Positions 35,093 to 45,674 of a DNA stretch of 64,000 nucleotides are shown piece after piece. Source of the DNA: Diphasiastrum complanatum (Eukaryota; Streptophyta; Lycopodiopsida; Lycopodiales; Lycopodiaceae); the NCBI GenBank assembly GCA_029204225.1, contig CM055100.1, forward strand, positions 55,695,278-55,759,277, in the 5' to 3' direction. The notes beneath the pieces are model-generated. The model was not told where the DNA came from and did no database searches. It saw only the letters and a list, made by a program, of their open reading frames with translations. Position numbers and translations under genes: made by a program. The stretch's first letter is position 1; every line of letters begins with the position of its first letter.

Positions 35093-38004
35093 TTATTGGA
35101 GACTTTTATTGGCTTTGCGCCGAATCTTAATTAAATGATACTGCACCTTCTCCATGAAGTCGAGACGGGCAGTATTGAGATCCAAATTGTGTGGCAAGAA
35201 ACAACGGTGGGCTCCGACAATCCATTTGGAAGTTGTCCATGAGGTGAAGCGAAATTCCCAAGAGCCTCCCATCATAGGCACACGAAAATAGAGACGAGCA
35301 ATTGGCAGCTGATCTTTGATTTGCTCTGAGGCCATCGGCTTATTTGGATCAAATGTCAGGAGAGGAAGGCAATCGTCCCATTTGGTTGCCACTGACGCTA
35401 ACAGAGTTAGATCTTTAGCAAACATTGCTGATTTGTCGCACCGTTGGATCTGGAGAGTGGACATACTCTCTCTGATATGCTTGTAAAGCACGGTGGAAGT
35501 CCACTGAAATGGTCCAACTATAAGGTTGATGGATTATTGGCCAATTGGGCGTATGGATGGTGATTTTGTCCATAGTCAACCCCAAATCTTTCCATTTATT
35601 TCTTCGCGGCATTGGCACGCAATAGGGATCTACCCGCAACTAGCGAGAGTTGACGACGTAACTCCTAATGGATTTCGGAGTTTTTTTTCAAAAATCGTGA
35701 TTCTCCATGCCGACTGCTCTCCCAGTGTAGGTATTTTGTCCAACTCTTTGTCGGCCTCGATCTCTGAGGTCTGAAATTTCAGAACCCATCCACCACGCGA
35801 GGACTCATACGAATGTTGCTTTAAGAAGGTCTGGATCTGGTCCTCGACGCTGATGGGCCTTCTGAATCTTGTCCTTGATGAGGATGGACCCGCTTGTACT
35901 ACCTGTATGGTTGGCGGTTGATCTACTATATCTGGAGCTCCCCCCCTGGTCCATGTTTGAATCAATCCCTGTATCCATTGGTATAGCTTCTTAAGGGAGA
36001 ATTGTGGCATGACCGGGATGGGGATTTGTGGTCCGGCTTCCGACACTTGAGTGGCTGCTTTCTCATAGGTGGTGATGGTCTCTTTTGCCTTTGCCAACTC
36101 GATTGAAGCTGCTCCTTTGAACCTATCAAAGCGGCCTTGGAATCCCTGAAGGGCCACTTTGTATGTCTCCACTTTTTTGAATAAATACGCAATTTCCGTC
36201 GGTGTGACCGGATGATCGGATATTTGCGTTTGCAGATAGGCATCACGCTCAAGGGTGGTCGCATCCAATTCACCTTGAATCCATGTGCGATCTTGTTCGG
36301 CCATCTGTAATTGTCCCCTTCAGCAGTTGCACCTATTGCTTGGCATCTTGCACTGTCTTATCTACCTGATCTTGTGCGGTTGTCAGGGCATTTTGCAAGG
36401 AGCTGATGTAATTTTCCAAGCGATCCGCTTGTTGCTGGGCCAACTTCTTTTCGCTTTCAGCCTTATCTTCATGTTGTTTGGCTATCTTCAACTCTCGGAC
36501 AATTTTCTGGCTGATCAGAGTGTTTTCGGATCCTAGATCAGAGATTCTCTACTCCATTTCCTTCTTCTTATCCAGCATAGACTGGATCACTTTCCCAAGG
36601 CTTGAAACCAATCCTAGAGCATCACCAGAATCAACAATCGTGGCAGCGGCAGTAGCAGGAGGACCTGATGGTACTGTCCTTGATTGGCGTAGAATAGGTG
36701 CCACGGTCTCTTCTTCTTAAAAAATATCCTCCTCTTCAAACAGGCACTGTGGCGTCGAACTGTTTTGGTGATTTTACAGTTGTGTCAATCCGAAGTGTGG
36801 CTGGGCTACCTTGTGTGTGGGATTGCTGGCTGGCATCTTTGACACCAACAGTAAATTCATGGATATGTCCAAATCCTCTTTCAGGGGATTGGGGTTCAAA
36901 GGGTGCTGGGCTCTGGGGAATTTCAAAGATTTCGGTGGTCCCAAAGGGGTCGGAATCATCGAACATATCCATAAAGAACTGTGTGTTGGGTGAGGTGGCT
37001 TCGGTGTGCGGGGGTGAGGCGGCATGGGCAGCTGTGATGGGAATGGTAGGCCCAATGGTCACAGACTGTCCTTGTATGGGAGCAGAGGTGAGGGAAGCAT
37101 CAGAGGCTAGGGGGATGGGAAGTTCAGTGCGAATAGCAGCAGGGGGTGGAAGAGCAGCTAACGAGGTATGCCTAGTGCGACGTCGTGACGCGGAAGGTGA
37201 GTTAGGAAGTACGATCTCGCTCTGTGGGCGACGACGACTATGAGAGCTTGAGGCCTGATGGGATGATTCTGTCAGTACTTCTTCGTAACCCGAAAGCATA
37301 GAATCCAGGTGGAAGACATGGATTCTGTTTTCTAAGTGAGAAGCGGCTAAGAGGGACAATAAAGAGCCAGCAACAAACTGCTGCTTAGTATTAGCCTTAA
37401 TAGCTCGCTTGAGCTCACCAGAAATAGTCTTGAACCAATTATATGGTTCAAGAGGGGCTTTGGCCAACTTAGTGTGGGATTCCACTATTCTGTGAAGGAT
37501 TTGAGATGTGATGTAGTCTTTCCTGAGGTTTCCAACCATCAGGAAATTATTCAATAGCTGGGCAGCTGCGTGGATGGAAGGCTCAGTGATGGCTTTCAAA
37601 AGGTAGCCATCATTGGTCCAGTGCAAATCGTTGGTGAGGTCAATAAATGGCTTGATGGCCTGTTTGGCGTGCTTGTGATTGGGTGAGGCCTGTGTACCAG
37701 ATGATATTCCTATAGCTGCAAGTGTGGCCTCAGTGACGCGCACTTTGTGTGTGGCTCCTTGGAAAGTGATATAGAATTTGGATTTCTTTTCCTTCCACGT
37801 ACTGAAGGCAAGAGTGATGAAATCCATATTGATGCGACCCAAAAAGGCTCTCTCATAAATACCCATTGCAGTGAGTAGAGGCTTCGCAAGGGTCATCCAC
37901 TGAGTGACCATGCATGTGCTAGGAAGAATCATGATGTCCGTTGCAGATGAGACATCACGATGGATAGTATAGCGCGGAGATTGGGAAGTATCGGTAGAAG
38001 ACAT
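35093..38004 (-). pseudogene. gypsy post-pol ORF: alpha-helical N-domain, Ser/Pro-rich region, long coiled coil, C-terminal domain
   Basis: The first frame (ATG about 38004, stop 36736) reads MSSTDTSQSPRYTIHRD, then a folded-looking part with MDFITLAFSTWKEKK and VRVTEATLAAIGISSGT. A Ser/Pro/Arg-rich region around SRRRTRHTSLAALPPP follows. After a frame slip near 36740 the minus strand continues as EEETVAPILRQSRTVPSGPP and a strongly charged coiled coil (EKKLAQQQADRLENYISSL and on to about 36040). Three stops and one more slip (about 36310) interrupt it. A C-terminal part (ISVEDQIQTFLKQHSYESS) reaches 35630, and further pieces reach 35093. The total would be about 950-1000 residues. The position matches the env-like ORF of Athila-type elements, but no signal peptide or membrane segment is seen. 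The N-domain weakly recalls the plant transposon-protein domain of such ORFs. Function unknown. Confidence 0.7.
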
Positions 38005-38960
38005 GATGATCAGAAAGGAATTATAAACGCGTGAAAGTATATCAGAAGGCAATGTAGGAAATTTGAAAGGCTTTGGTCGCAAGAAAAATTCGCAAGAGCT
38101 TCGCTAGCACAAGTGAGGAATGAATCGAATTCAGCCAACTTATAGGTGAATTTGGTGGGTCCATTACACTGAATAGTAGTTTGGCTGATTAGTTCTGAAC
38201 AAAAATTTACAAGCATGTGCAGTACTATAAAAATAGGCTATAAAAATTACGGCAAAGGTTTTCAGGGATCTGAACCTATCAGGCGAACATTTTCTAGGGC
38301 TGGCGAAGGATGAACCTTCGCCCAGGAAGGTCCTTCACCCAGGTACTGTCATAAATGTATTTTTTCACAATATAAACCTATGGACAACCTAATTTTGACA
38401 TTTTAAGATCATCTAGCAGGTCGACAAAGGTTCATAATGAGGTTATGATGCTCGGCGAAGGTTCCCAAAATGGCATATCACTGAACATTTGCCTGTCTCA
38501 AAAATTGGATTTTCTCTTGTCAAGAACCTTTGCCCACCTCAATTTAGATAAATCAAGGGTGGATGTACAGTTTGAGAGCTCAGCGAAGGTTTCTGATACT
38601 GTATTGGCCAAATCTATCCAAATCAGTGATTTTCTAAGTCATTGTCCATAAAAAATATTGTGCTTCCTTTTTCTTATGCTGATGACTTCCTGACTTTTGC
38701 TCATCAGTCTATCCTTATTTTTTTGCTTTTCTTTTTGTTTTTTTTTTAACTGTCTTTTTCCAAAAAACTCAGCAAATTGAATATTGAAAACAAAAAATTG
38801 TAAAACAAATAAAATTAAAAAATATACTGAGATCAGGCTTGCTGAACTGGCGGAGCAGGCTGCCAAAACTTGCGCAATCGGCTGTCATTTATCGGAGTAT
38901 CAAATCGTTTTCCATCCAAGTGCTCAAGAATTACTGCGCCATAGTTCAGGATTTCCTTCA
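38005..38960 (-). other. non-coding spacer between gypsy pol and the post-pol ORF
   Basis: No ORF. It carries GGCGAAGG/GCGAAGGTT motifs at about 38302, 38455 and 38583 and a perfect hairpin GGCGAAGG-ATGAA-CCTTCGCC (38302-38322). AT-rich homopolymer runs lie at 38730-38830. Confidence 0.6.
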
Positions 38961-38964
38961 CTTT

Positions 38965-40223
38965 TTACGGGCCTTCCCCGGTAAACTTCAACTTACCCTT
39001 GATCAGCTCAGTTTTGTACATCAATGCAAGATCTCCTGTTTTCAGATCTTTCTTGTGCAAACGACGATCGTGCCATGCCCTGCGGCGGCCTTTCTCTGTC
39101 GCTAAGGCATGAACTGCCATCAATCGGGTTTCACATAATTTGTGGAATGCTTCATGACGGAGTTGTAAGGACACATCATCATTTAAGCATTCTGTTGCTG
39201 CTATGCATAAAGATGGGATTAAAAATTCAATTGGCATAACAACATCTTGACCATAAACCAGTTGAAAAGGTGTTTGATTTGTACTATTTTTGTAAGCGGT
39301 TCTGAATGTCCATAGTGCTGCATACAGTTTATGTTCTCAATTGGACCGACTTGCTTCAACTGTCTTTGTCATAATGGTGCAAAGAATCTTATTGAAAGAT
39401 TCAGCTTGGCCATTCCCTCTGGGATAATAGGGAATACTAAATCTGTGTATAACAAAAAAATCTTCCAGTAAATACTTTATTGTTTGATTAACAAAGTGTG
39501 TACCCCGGTCACTGACAATTTCGATCGGACATCCAAATCTAATATTTTCATATAGAAACTTGGCCGTAGATTTCGCATCAGCCACTTTGACAGCTTTGGC
39601 TTCAACCCACTTGGTCATATAATCAGTTGCGACGATAATGTATCGGGCCTGAGATACTTGCGTGGCAGGATGAATAGGACCAACATAATCCAGTCTCCAT
39701 TTTTCAAACGGTGCTTGCGATAAAACTGTTTGTAAGGTTCATAATTCTGTCAAGTAGGCCGTCGTGCTCGCTGGCAAACATCACATGTCTGAATAAAAAT
39801 TTTTGTGTCCTTATGAAGCGTAGGCCACCAACAACCGGATTGCAAAAGTTTGCGAATAGTAATATTTGTAGAGAAGTGTCCTCCACCCATGCCATCATGT
39901 GAAAACATGATTAAATCTAGTACTTCATGCGGTAAAACACATCTTCGTAAAATATTATCTGATCCATGACGGTACAATTGTCTTGCAATTAATTGATAAG
40001 GTTGAGCCTTATGAATCAATTGTCTCTTGTGTACTTTTGTCAAAGAGTCATTCGGTTGTCTTAGCATCAGGTACTCAACAATATCTGCCGTCCACTCAGG
40101 TACTGCTTCAACATTGAACAACGCAGCATCTAGCAGTTCATCATCCACTTCAGTATTAACTGGTGCAGATTCAATTCGCGAAATGTGATCGGCTAGATAA
40201 TGTTGCTTTCCCTTTCTAACCAC
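38965..40223 (-). pseudogene. gypsy integrase
   Basis: The HHCC zinc domain is seen at 40223-39750 (FSHDGMGGGHFSTNITIRKL, then CWWPTLHKDT and CDVCQRARRPT). The core at 39618-39337 reads MTKWVEAKAVKVADAKS, IVSDRGTHFVNQTIKYL and FSIPYYPRGNGQAESFNKIL, so the second Asp and the Glu of D-D-E are present. The C-terminal part (39237-38965) reads LQLRHEAFHKLCETRLMAVH and KTGDLALMYKTELIKGKLKF. Frame breaks near 39720 and 39330 separate the pieces. Confidence 0.88.
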
Positions 40224-40820
40224 AATTCAAAAGTCAAATTCAGTCAATAATAATAACCATCTTGCAATACGTCCAGTATTACACGTCTTGTTTACCAAGT
40301 AAAGTAACGGTTGATGATCCGTATAAAATACAAAGTGCGTTTCCATGAGGTAGTGACGAAATTTTCGAACAAAAAAAATCATGGCTAGCGCTTCACGTTC
40401 TGTTGTTGAATAATTCTTCTCTGGATCTATAAGCTATCTGATGACAAATCGCATGAGATAGTCCTTCTTATAGTCACCTGGCTGCGTCAAAACTGATCCA
40501 ATGGCATATTTTGAGACATCCGTATGAACATGAAACTCTAATGTCCAATCTGGAGAACGCAGTATTGGTGCTGAAGACAATGTTTTTTTTAACTTTTCAA
40601 AGGCTTCTAACGCCTCTACTGTCCAAATAGGAACAATAGTTAGTTTGTATATAAGTCGTGCTAAATCCGCAAAGAAGATAATAAAAATTCGATAGTAGTT
40701 CGCATGACCCATAAACACATAAACTCCTCGAATTGTTGTTGGCGGTGGCAATTCCACAATAACTTTGATCTTAGAATAATCGGTGGCAATACCATGTCTT
40801 GATATCACATGTCCAAGCAC
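40224..40820 (-). pseudogene. gypsy RNase H and RT connection
   Basis: MLGHVISRHGIATDYSKIKV, then YVFMGHANYYRIFI, lead to ILRSPDWTLEFHVHTDVSKY and AIGSVLTQPG, where the catalytic DAS is DVS. Around 40430-40230 the minus strand continues KNYSTTEREALAMIFFVRKF and FYTDHQPLLYLVNK, then a stop before VVRKGKQHYLADHISR. Confidence 0.85.
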
Positions 40821-40858
40821 AACTCCGTGCGAAACCCATATCTGGCATTTTTCTGGAT

Positions 40859-41734
40859 TTAGAGAAATCTGATATTTGCGGCATCTTCAAATACTTTCTC
40901 CAATCGATCCAGGTGGTCTGTATCTGTACTATGAACTCCCAAGTCGTCCAAGTAAATTTCAAGGAATTTTTGCAGATAATTTTTAAAAGCAAATTGCATT
41001 ACTCTTTGGAATGAACTTGGTGCATTACAGAGTCCAAACGACATTACTTTGTAAGCATAGGTGCCCCATTCTGTTGCAAAAGCAGTTTTGTGACGATTGG
41101 TAGGTGAAATCTTAACTTGGTTGTAGCCACTAAATCCATCTAAGAAACTATAAGCTTCCGCTCCAGCAAGGCGATCCAAAATGCTTTCAATAAAAGGTAA
41201 CGGAAAGTGATCCTTCCGTGTCACTTTATTCAATGCTTTGAGATTCACACAAATTCGCAATTTCCCATTTTTCTTAGGAACAATGACAATCGGTAAAATC
41301 CATTCTGTATGCTCGATCTCATAAATGAAATCGACGTCAAGTAATCTATGAAATTCTTTCTTTATCAGATCTGCTACATTAGGATTACAACGATAGAACT
41401 TTGTAACCTTTGGTACTGCATCAGGTACTAGAGGTATGGTATGTTCAATCACTGATGTCGAACTACCCTTCAAATCTTGATAAGTCCATGCAAAGTAATC
41501 TTGATACTTAATAAGTAACAAACGGAGTGCTTGATACTTTTCAGGAGTAAGTTGTGATCCCACTTGTACAATCTTTTTCGGTTCTCCTGGTTCAGCAAGA
41601 TTCATTGGTTGCATCCTAGCTGGGCCATCGTAAACCTCTCTAGATTCCAGCATGTGTTCTTCAGGTTCACGATGTGCTTTAGGTAATATAATAACCACAT
41701 CATCCAGTGTATAACGTTTAAAATGCTCTGGCAT
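40859..41734 (-). pseudogene. gypsy reverse transcriptase
   Basis: An uninterrupted 291-codon frame holds the Ty3 RT fold. Motifs in order are YQDYFAWTYQDLKG, FYRCNPNVADLIKKEFHRLL, WILPIVIVPKKNGKLRICVN, SFLDGFSGYNQVKISP, KTAFATEWGTYAYKVMSFGL, CNAPSSFQRVM and EIYLDDLGVHS. The YLDD catalytic aspartates are intact. The frame ends in the palm/thumb region and continues after a shift at 40820. This is the best preserved gypsy gene. Confidence 0.92.
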
Positions 41735-42244
41735 ATCATGCTGGACTACATTTGCCTGTTCTTTTTCGAAAGGACTTGTCTTGGATCTTTGTTTAGCCTT
41801 CTTAGCAGGAATTGATCGTGGAGGTGATGACTTTCAGGATGATAAATCTTTCTTCACAGGTGAAGACTTCCTAGACGATGATGTCTTGCTAGAAATCTGG
41901 CTTGAAGGATCATTCTTGACTTTTCCTTTGCCTTTATCCAATAGAGGTGGCACTTCCTTTGAATCGATCTTTTGAGGGGGATTTTTCCATTTCAGGACCG
42001 TATTATAGTGTTGTTTAGCTTATTTCTTCGTTATCGAACCTGTGATCCTGCCTCCCTTCAATATAATGGCTTTGGGCGGTTTGATTATTGGTTCATCAAG
42101 AACATTACGCACTCCAAATTTGGTTGGATCCATGTGATGTACAATTTGTTCATCCGTAACTTCTGCATTGCCATCATAAATTAAGGCATGGCTCACTGGT
42201 ATGAGATCATCCTCAATTGGATCTGGTATAGGTTCTGTTGATAT

Positions 42245-42900
42245 TCAGGCTACATTCAACACATTTAGTGGAAACATGATTGGTGTATCCAAAGTTTGAT
42301 CTAATAAGGAAACCTCGCTCAACTCTGATTGAATATCTTGTTGACACATATATCCTGCTGTACAATCAATTGTTGCAAGAGCTTCATTCCAATTGACAGT
42401 ATCCGTTTGAGAATTGTAGTGAACTCTCAATTTTTTCTCTGGTTGATCACAAGTGTGATTCGTTGTTGATGAATCGTCATCTGCTTTTTGAACCACTGGT
42501 TTGATAGTCCAAGTCATAGGATCAACTTTAACTGCACGTTCACGATTTTCAAAAGTGATTTTTCCGGTACTCCAGTTATGAATTACTTGCGCAACTCGTA
42601 ACCGTGGACGTCCTAATAGAACTCGGTAGACATTTGGTGCTTCTGGTAAGTCCATCACGACGAAAGTAATGACGAACTGTACTCCTGCAACCTTGACAGG
42701 TATATCTTCCACCATTCCTCATGGACGAACTGTCGTTTGATCCGCTAGCTTAATAGCAAAAGTAGCAGGCTTAATCTTTGTAAGGCCCCATTTTGTACAT
42801 AGCTTTGTAGAAATCAGGTTAACTCCTGAACCGCCATCTATCACGGCTGCTTCTTTAGAAAATTGTCTATGTTGTATTGACAGAGTGATATTCTTTTGTT
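42245..42900 (-). pseudogene. gypsy aspartic protease region
   Basis: The minus strand reads AAVIDGGSGVNLIS (about 42860), in the position of the D-T/S-G active site. It then reads KLADQTTVRP and a TGA, and continues MVEDIPVKVAGVQFVITFVV and YRVLLGRPRLRVAQVIHNWS, the usual C-terminal LLGRP motif. A further 90 residues have no clear match. Between 42240 and 41740 lies an acidic/basic linker with several stops. Confidence 0.8.
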
Positions 42901-43006
42901 CACTTTCCCAAGCGGCTCCAACATGGAGTACATCGTTAGATTCTTCAAATCCAGGACAAAAAAAGCAGCATATTTTTCTTAGATAGGAAAAGTCTTTGCA
43001 AACTTC

Positions 43007-43754
43007 TCAAGTTTCTTGTTCGCTTCTCCGTGGAGATTTTTCAATGTGCAACTGCAAGTTTTCCATTTGTTTCTGCTGGGTCTTCCCAAGTTTCTCGAAC
43101 TCATTGAGCATCATTTCTACAGTAGTATTGGCATTCGTTGATGCAATAGTGGTGGATGTCGTAGTAGTCTGCCCTGCTGTATAAGGCAACATACTGACAT
43201 TCAGCTCATCATCTGAATCTTCATCCTCCTCCCGAATTGCATCATCCATAGCATTTTGCAAAAGTGCGTACTCATTATGGCGTTTCAGCTCACGTCTAAT
43301 CCGTTTAGGTAGACCTGACAAAAACCACATAATCATGGCATTTTCATTAATCCGCTCAGGTTCGCATTCAGATCTAAGACGTTTCACCCTTTCGATGTAA
43401 TCTCGAACCATTTCCCGCTTTCCCATTTTAATTTCACTTAAAAGTAGGAAAGGGTCGCGGTTTGAACCGTGTGATAAGGGCTTGTTTAACAACCTCTCAA
43501 TCTGTACGCTCAGTTTCATCTTGGTTATAGTACCAATCTTGTGCTGCGCCTGTTAAGGCCATAGGAAATAGCTTAAGTTTATCTTGAGGATAAATCTCAC
43601 CATAGATTTCACAGGATTCAGCATAGATATGTAGAAATCTAACTGGATCTGTTAATCCATTATATTTGGGTAGATCCAATCGAGGTGCTCTTCTAACAAT
43701 AATTAGATTGACCTCCTGTGGAGCACCTCCAGGAGCAGCTCTAGGGACAACCAT
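43007..43754 (-). pseudogene. gypsy gag
   Basis: ATG at 43754 begins MVVPRAAPGGAPQEVN, then LPKYNGLTDPVRFLHIYAES and PMALTGAAQDWYYNQ, the retrotransposon capsid pattern. A TGA near 43497 replaces a Trp-like position and the frame slips. The second part (to 43007) reads LLSEIKMGKREMVRDYIERV, IMWFLSGLPKRIRREL and an acidic EEDEDSDDE tail. No zinc knuckle is seen. Confidence 0.87.
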
Positions 43755-44370
43755 CTTTACAAATTTAGATCAAATAGATAATGAGATTGGATCTAGATTT
43801 TTCCAAAAAACTATCTCAGATTAGATCTGCTAGATCTATTCCACTTTTCAAGAATCTGATTCTATATGATGAAAAACTTTCCGAAGTTCGATCAAAATGA
43901 TAAATCTCTCATAATCCAATTCAAAATATATCAGATTTGATCCAAATTTTGACAGAGACTTGATCTGGAAAATCAGAAACTAAAAATAGGACTGGCGAAG
44001 GTTCACTAGGCGAAGGTTGGCTCGGCGAAGGTTTAACAGTGCTATTTTGAGAAAAAAAAATATCTGGATATAAAACTATGGAAAACCGGACGTAGGTTTC
44101 TGACACAAGGAAATACAGTTTTTGTAATCTGGCGAGGGTAAAAATCAAGATTTTTTGTGATCTGATCAAGAAGAATCTTTGCCGAACTCTAAAAATAGAA
44201 TTTTTTTATAAATAGAATGTTCTGAGAACTTGGCGAAGGATCAAGAGTAATACTGGTAATTTTGCAAAAAAGTGACTTTTTTTTGACGAAAATATGACAA
44301 TATGACAACTGATCCTCTAAAACTCTTTCTATTTTTAGTATAATTCTTTGCCGACCTGGCAGTAGATAGA

Positions 44371-45071
44371 TGTTAATGCTTAGTGTTAATGGATGTTAGT
44401 GTTAGAACTTCCATTCATGTTGAAATCTGAACTATACTATTGCTCTCATGGGAACAAACCTACGCGTGACAACTAATTCCGTCTCTTTGATGCTAGATTG
44501 ACTAGATCTTGGATTCAGATCAGGCAAGGAAAGAAACCCACTACAATTTTGGCGCCGTTGCCTAGGAGCTACGCTAATTTTTTAGTTTGCAACATGTTTG
44601 GTTGATGGTTAGCTTGCATTAGGCATCTTGTCGTGGCATGAATAGTGTTAGATCTGGATTTTAGGGTTAGTTTGGAATTGATTTTGCTTGATTTGAGTGG
44701 ATTTGCTTGTTTGAAATCTAATCTGATTATTAAATAGGGAAAGCTATTCAGATCACCAATCTTAAGATCCATTTGGATCTGAGATATAAGAGAAAATAAC
44801 AAAAATTGGTCAAATCTATCAGATTTGGTCAAAAAGAGGCAAAAAGCGTCATCAGAGCTCAGAATTTTTTACCCTCTTTCAAGAAACCTTCGTCGAGTTG
44901 CAAACACCTTTGGTTTTGTTTACAAAACCTTCAGTGTGAAGGGCAAAGATTAATTCCCAGCAGATTTCTAGAAACATTAGAAAAACCGTCAAAAAATACT
45001 AAAAATCATCAAAATCCTAAAAAATACAAAAAAAGAACCTTTGCCCGATTTACTGTACTAAGATGTGATTC
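44371..45071 (+). repeat. inverted segment of the gypsy 5' end: LTR end, PBS and leader
   Basis: 44371-44545 is the reverse complement of the inner end of the 3' LTR (34272-34445). It is followed in plus orientation by TGGCGCCGTTGCC (44550-44562, PBS) and about 500 bp of leader. The minus-oriented 5' LTR resumes at 45072. The two LTR pieces together equal one LTR length (175 + 598 bp). The segment is thus inverted inside an otherwise minus-strand element. Confidence 0.9.
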
Positions 45072-45669
45072 ACTACATCCATTAACCCTAAGCATTAACA
45101 CTACATCCATTAACCCTACTTCCATAACAATGATAGAAACTTACTCTTCTCTCTCTCCTTTTTTCTCTCACAAAAAGCATAAGAAATAGCAATCCCAATA
45201 ATAATCAAATCCAACAATTAGCAAATACAAAGGAAGCATGAGAAATGGAGGAAAAGAAAGGAAGAGCAAGGACATTCATCAATCCATTTCTAAAGAGAAC
45301 CAATCTGCTTTATTGAAATGAGGAAATGAACATCAGGAGCAACTCGAGTTGGTCCCTTTTTATAGTAGAGAGGAGGACCCTGGCCTCTGAATCCTATTGG
45401 TCCAGTCTTGGCTCTCTTTTTATTCAAATTTAAAAAAGTGTGGGAACCATCAAAATTGGAGGGAAACCCAAATTTATTCACTAACTTGACATTTAGGCCC
45501 TACGACATTAAAAGTCTCACAAAAAGGCCTAAAGTCCTTTATTAACTTTTAACTAATCAATCAAATAACTATGTGATCATCGGGTTGGACTTACACACAC
45601 AGGGTGCCAAATCCCTCTCACTTATTAACTAGGGTTAGGGTTGTCTTGGGATCCGCAAACCCTCCAACA
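45072..45669 (-). repeat. 5' LTR of the gypsy element, outer 598 bp
   Basis: A direct repeat of 34445-35042, ending CCCTCCAACA just before the AAGAT duplication. Small indels distinguish it, such as a 35-bp loss near 45320 and an added CTCTCTCCTTTTTT at 45155. Confidence 0.92.
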
Positions 45670-45674
45670 AAGAT

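Larger units (their letters stand above)
34272..45669 (-). mobile_element. Ty3/gypsy element nested in copia G, minus strand, with post-pol ORF
   Basis: An 11.4-kb element flanked by the perfect duplication AAGAT (34267-34271 and 45670-45674). On the minus strand the order is 5' LTR (45669-45072 plus an inverted remainder), leader, gag, protease, RT, RNase H, integrase, a spacer, a long additional ORF (about 38004-35093), polypurine tract, 3' LTR (35042-34272). The PBS TGGCGCCGTTGCC resembles the tRNA-Asp type of plant Athila/Tat-like elements. No chromodomain is seen. RT resembles the non-chromovirus plant clade. Stops and frameshifts in most genes indicate it is defective. Confidence 0.95.

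Noticed and set aside
36698-37243. 181-codon plus-strand frame
   Set aside because: Antisense to the gypsy post-pol ORF, which has better codon structure and shows the expected domain layout.
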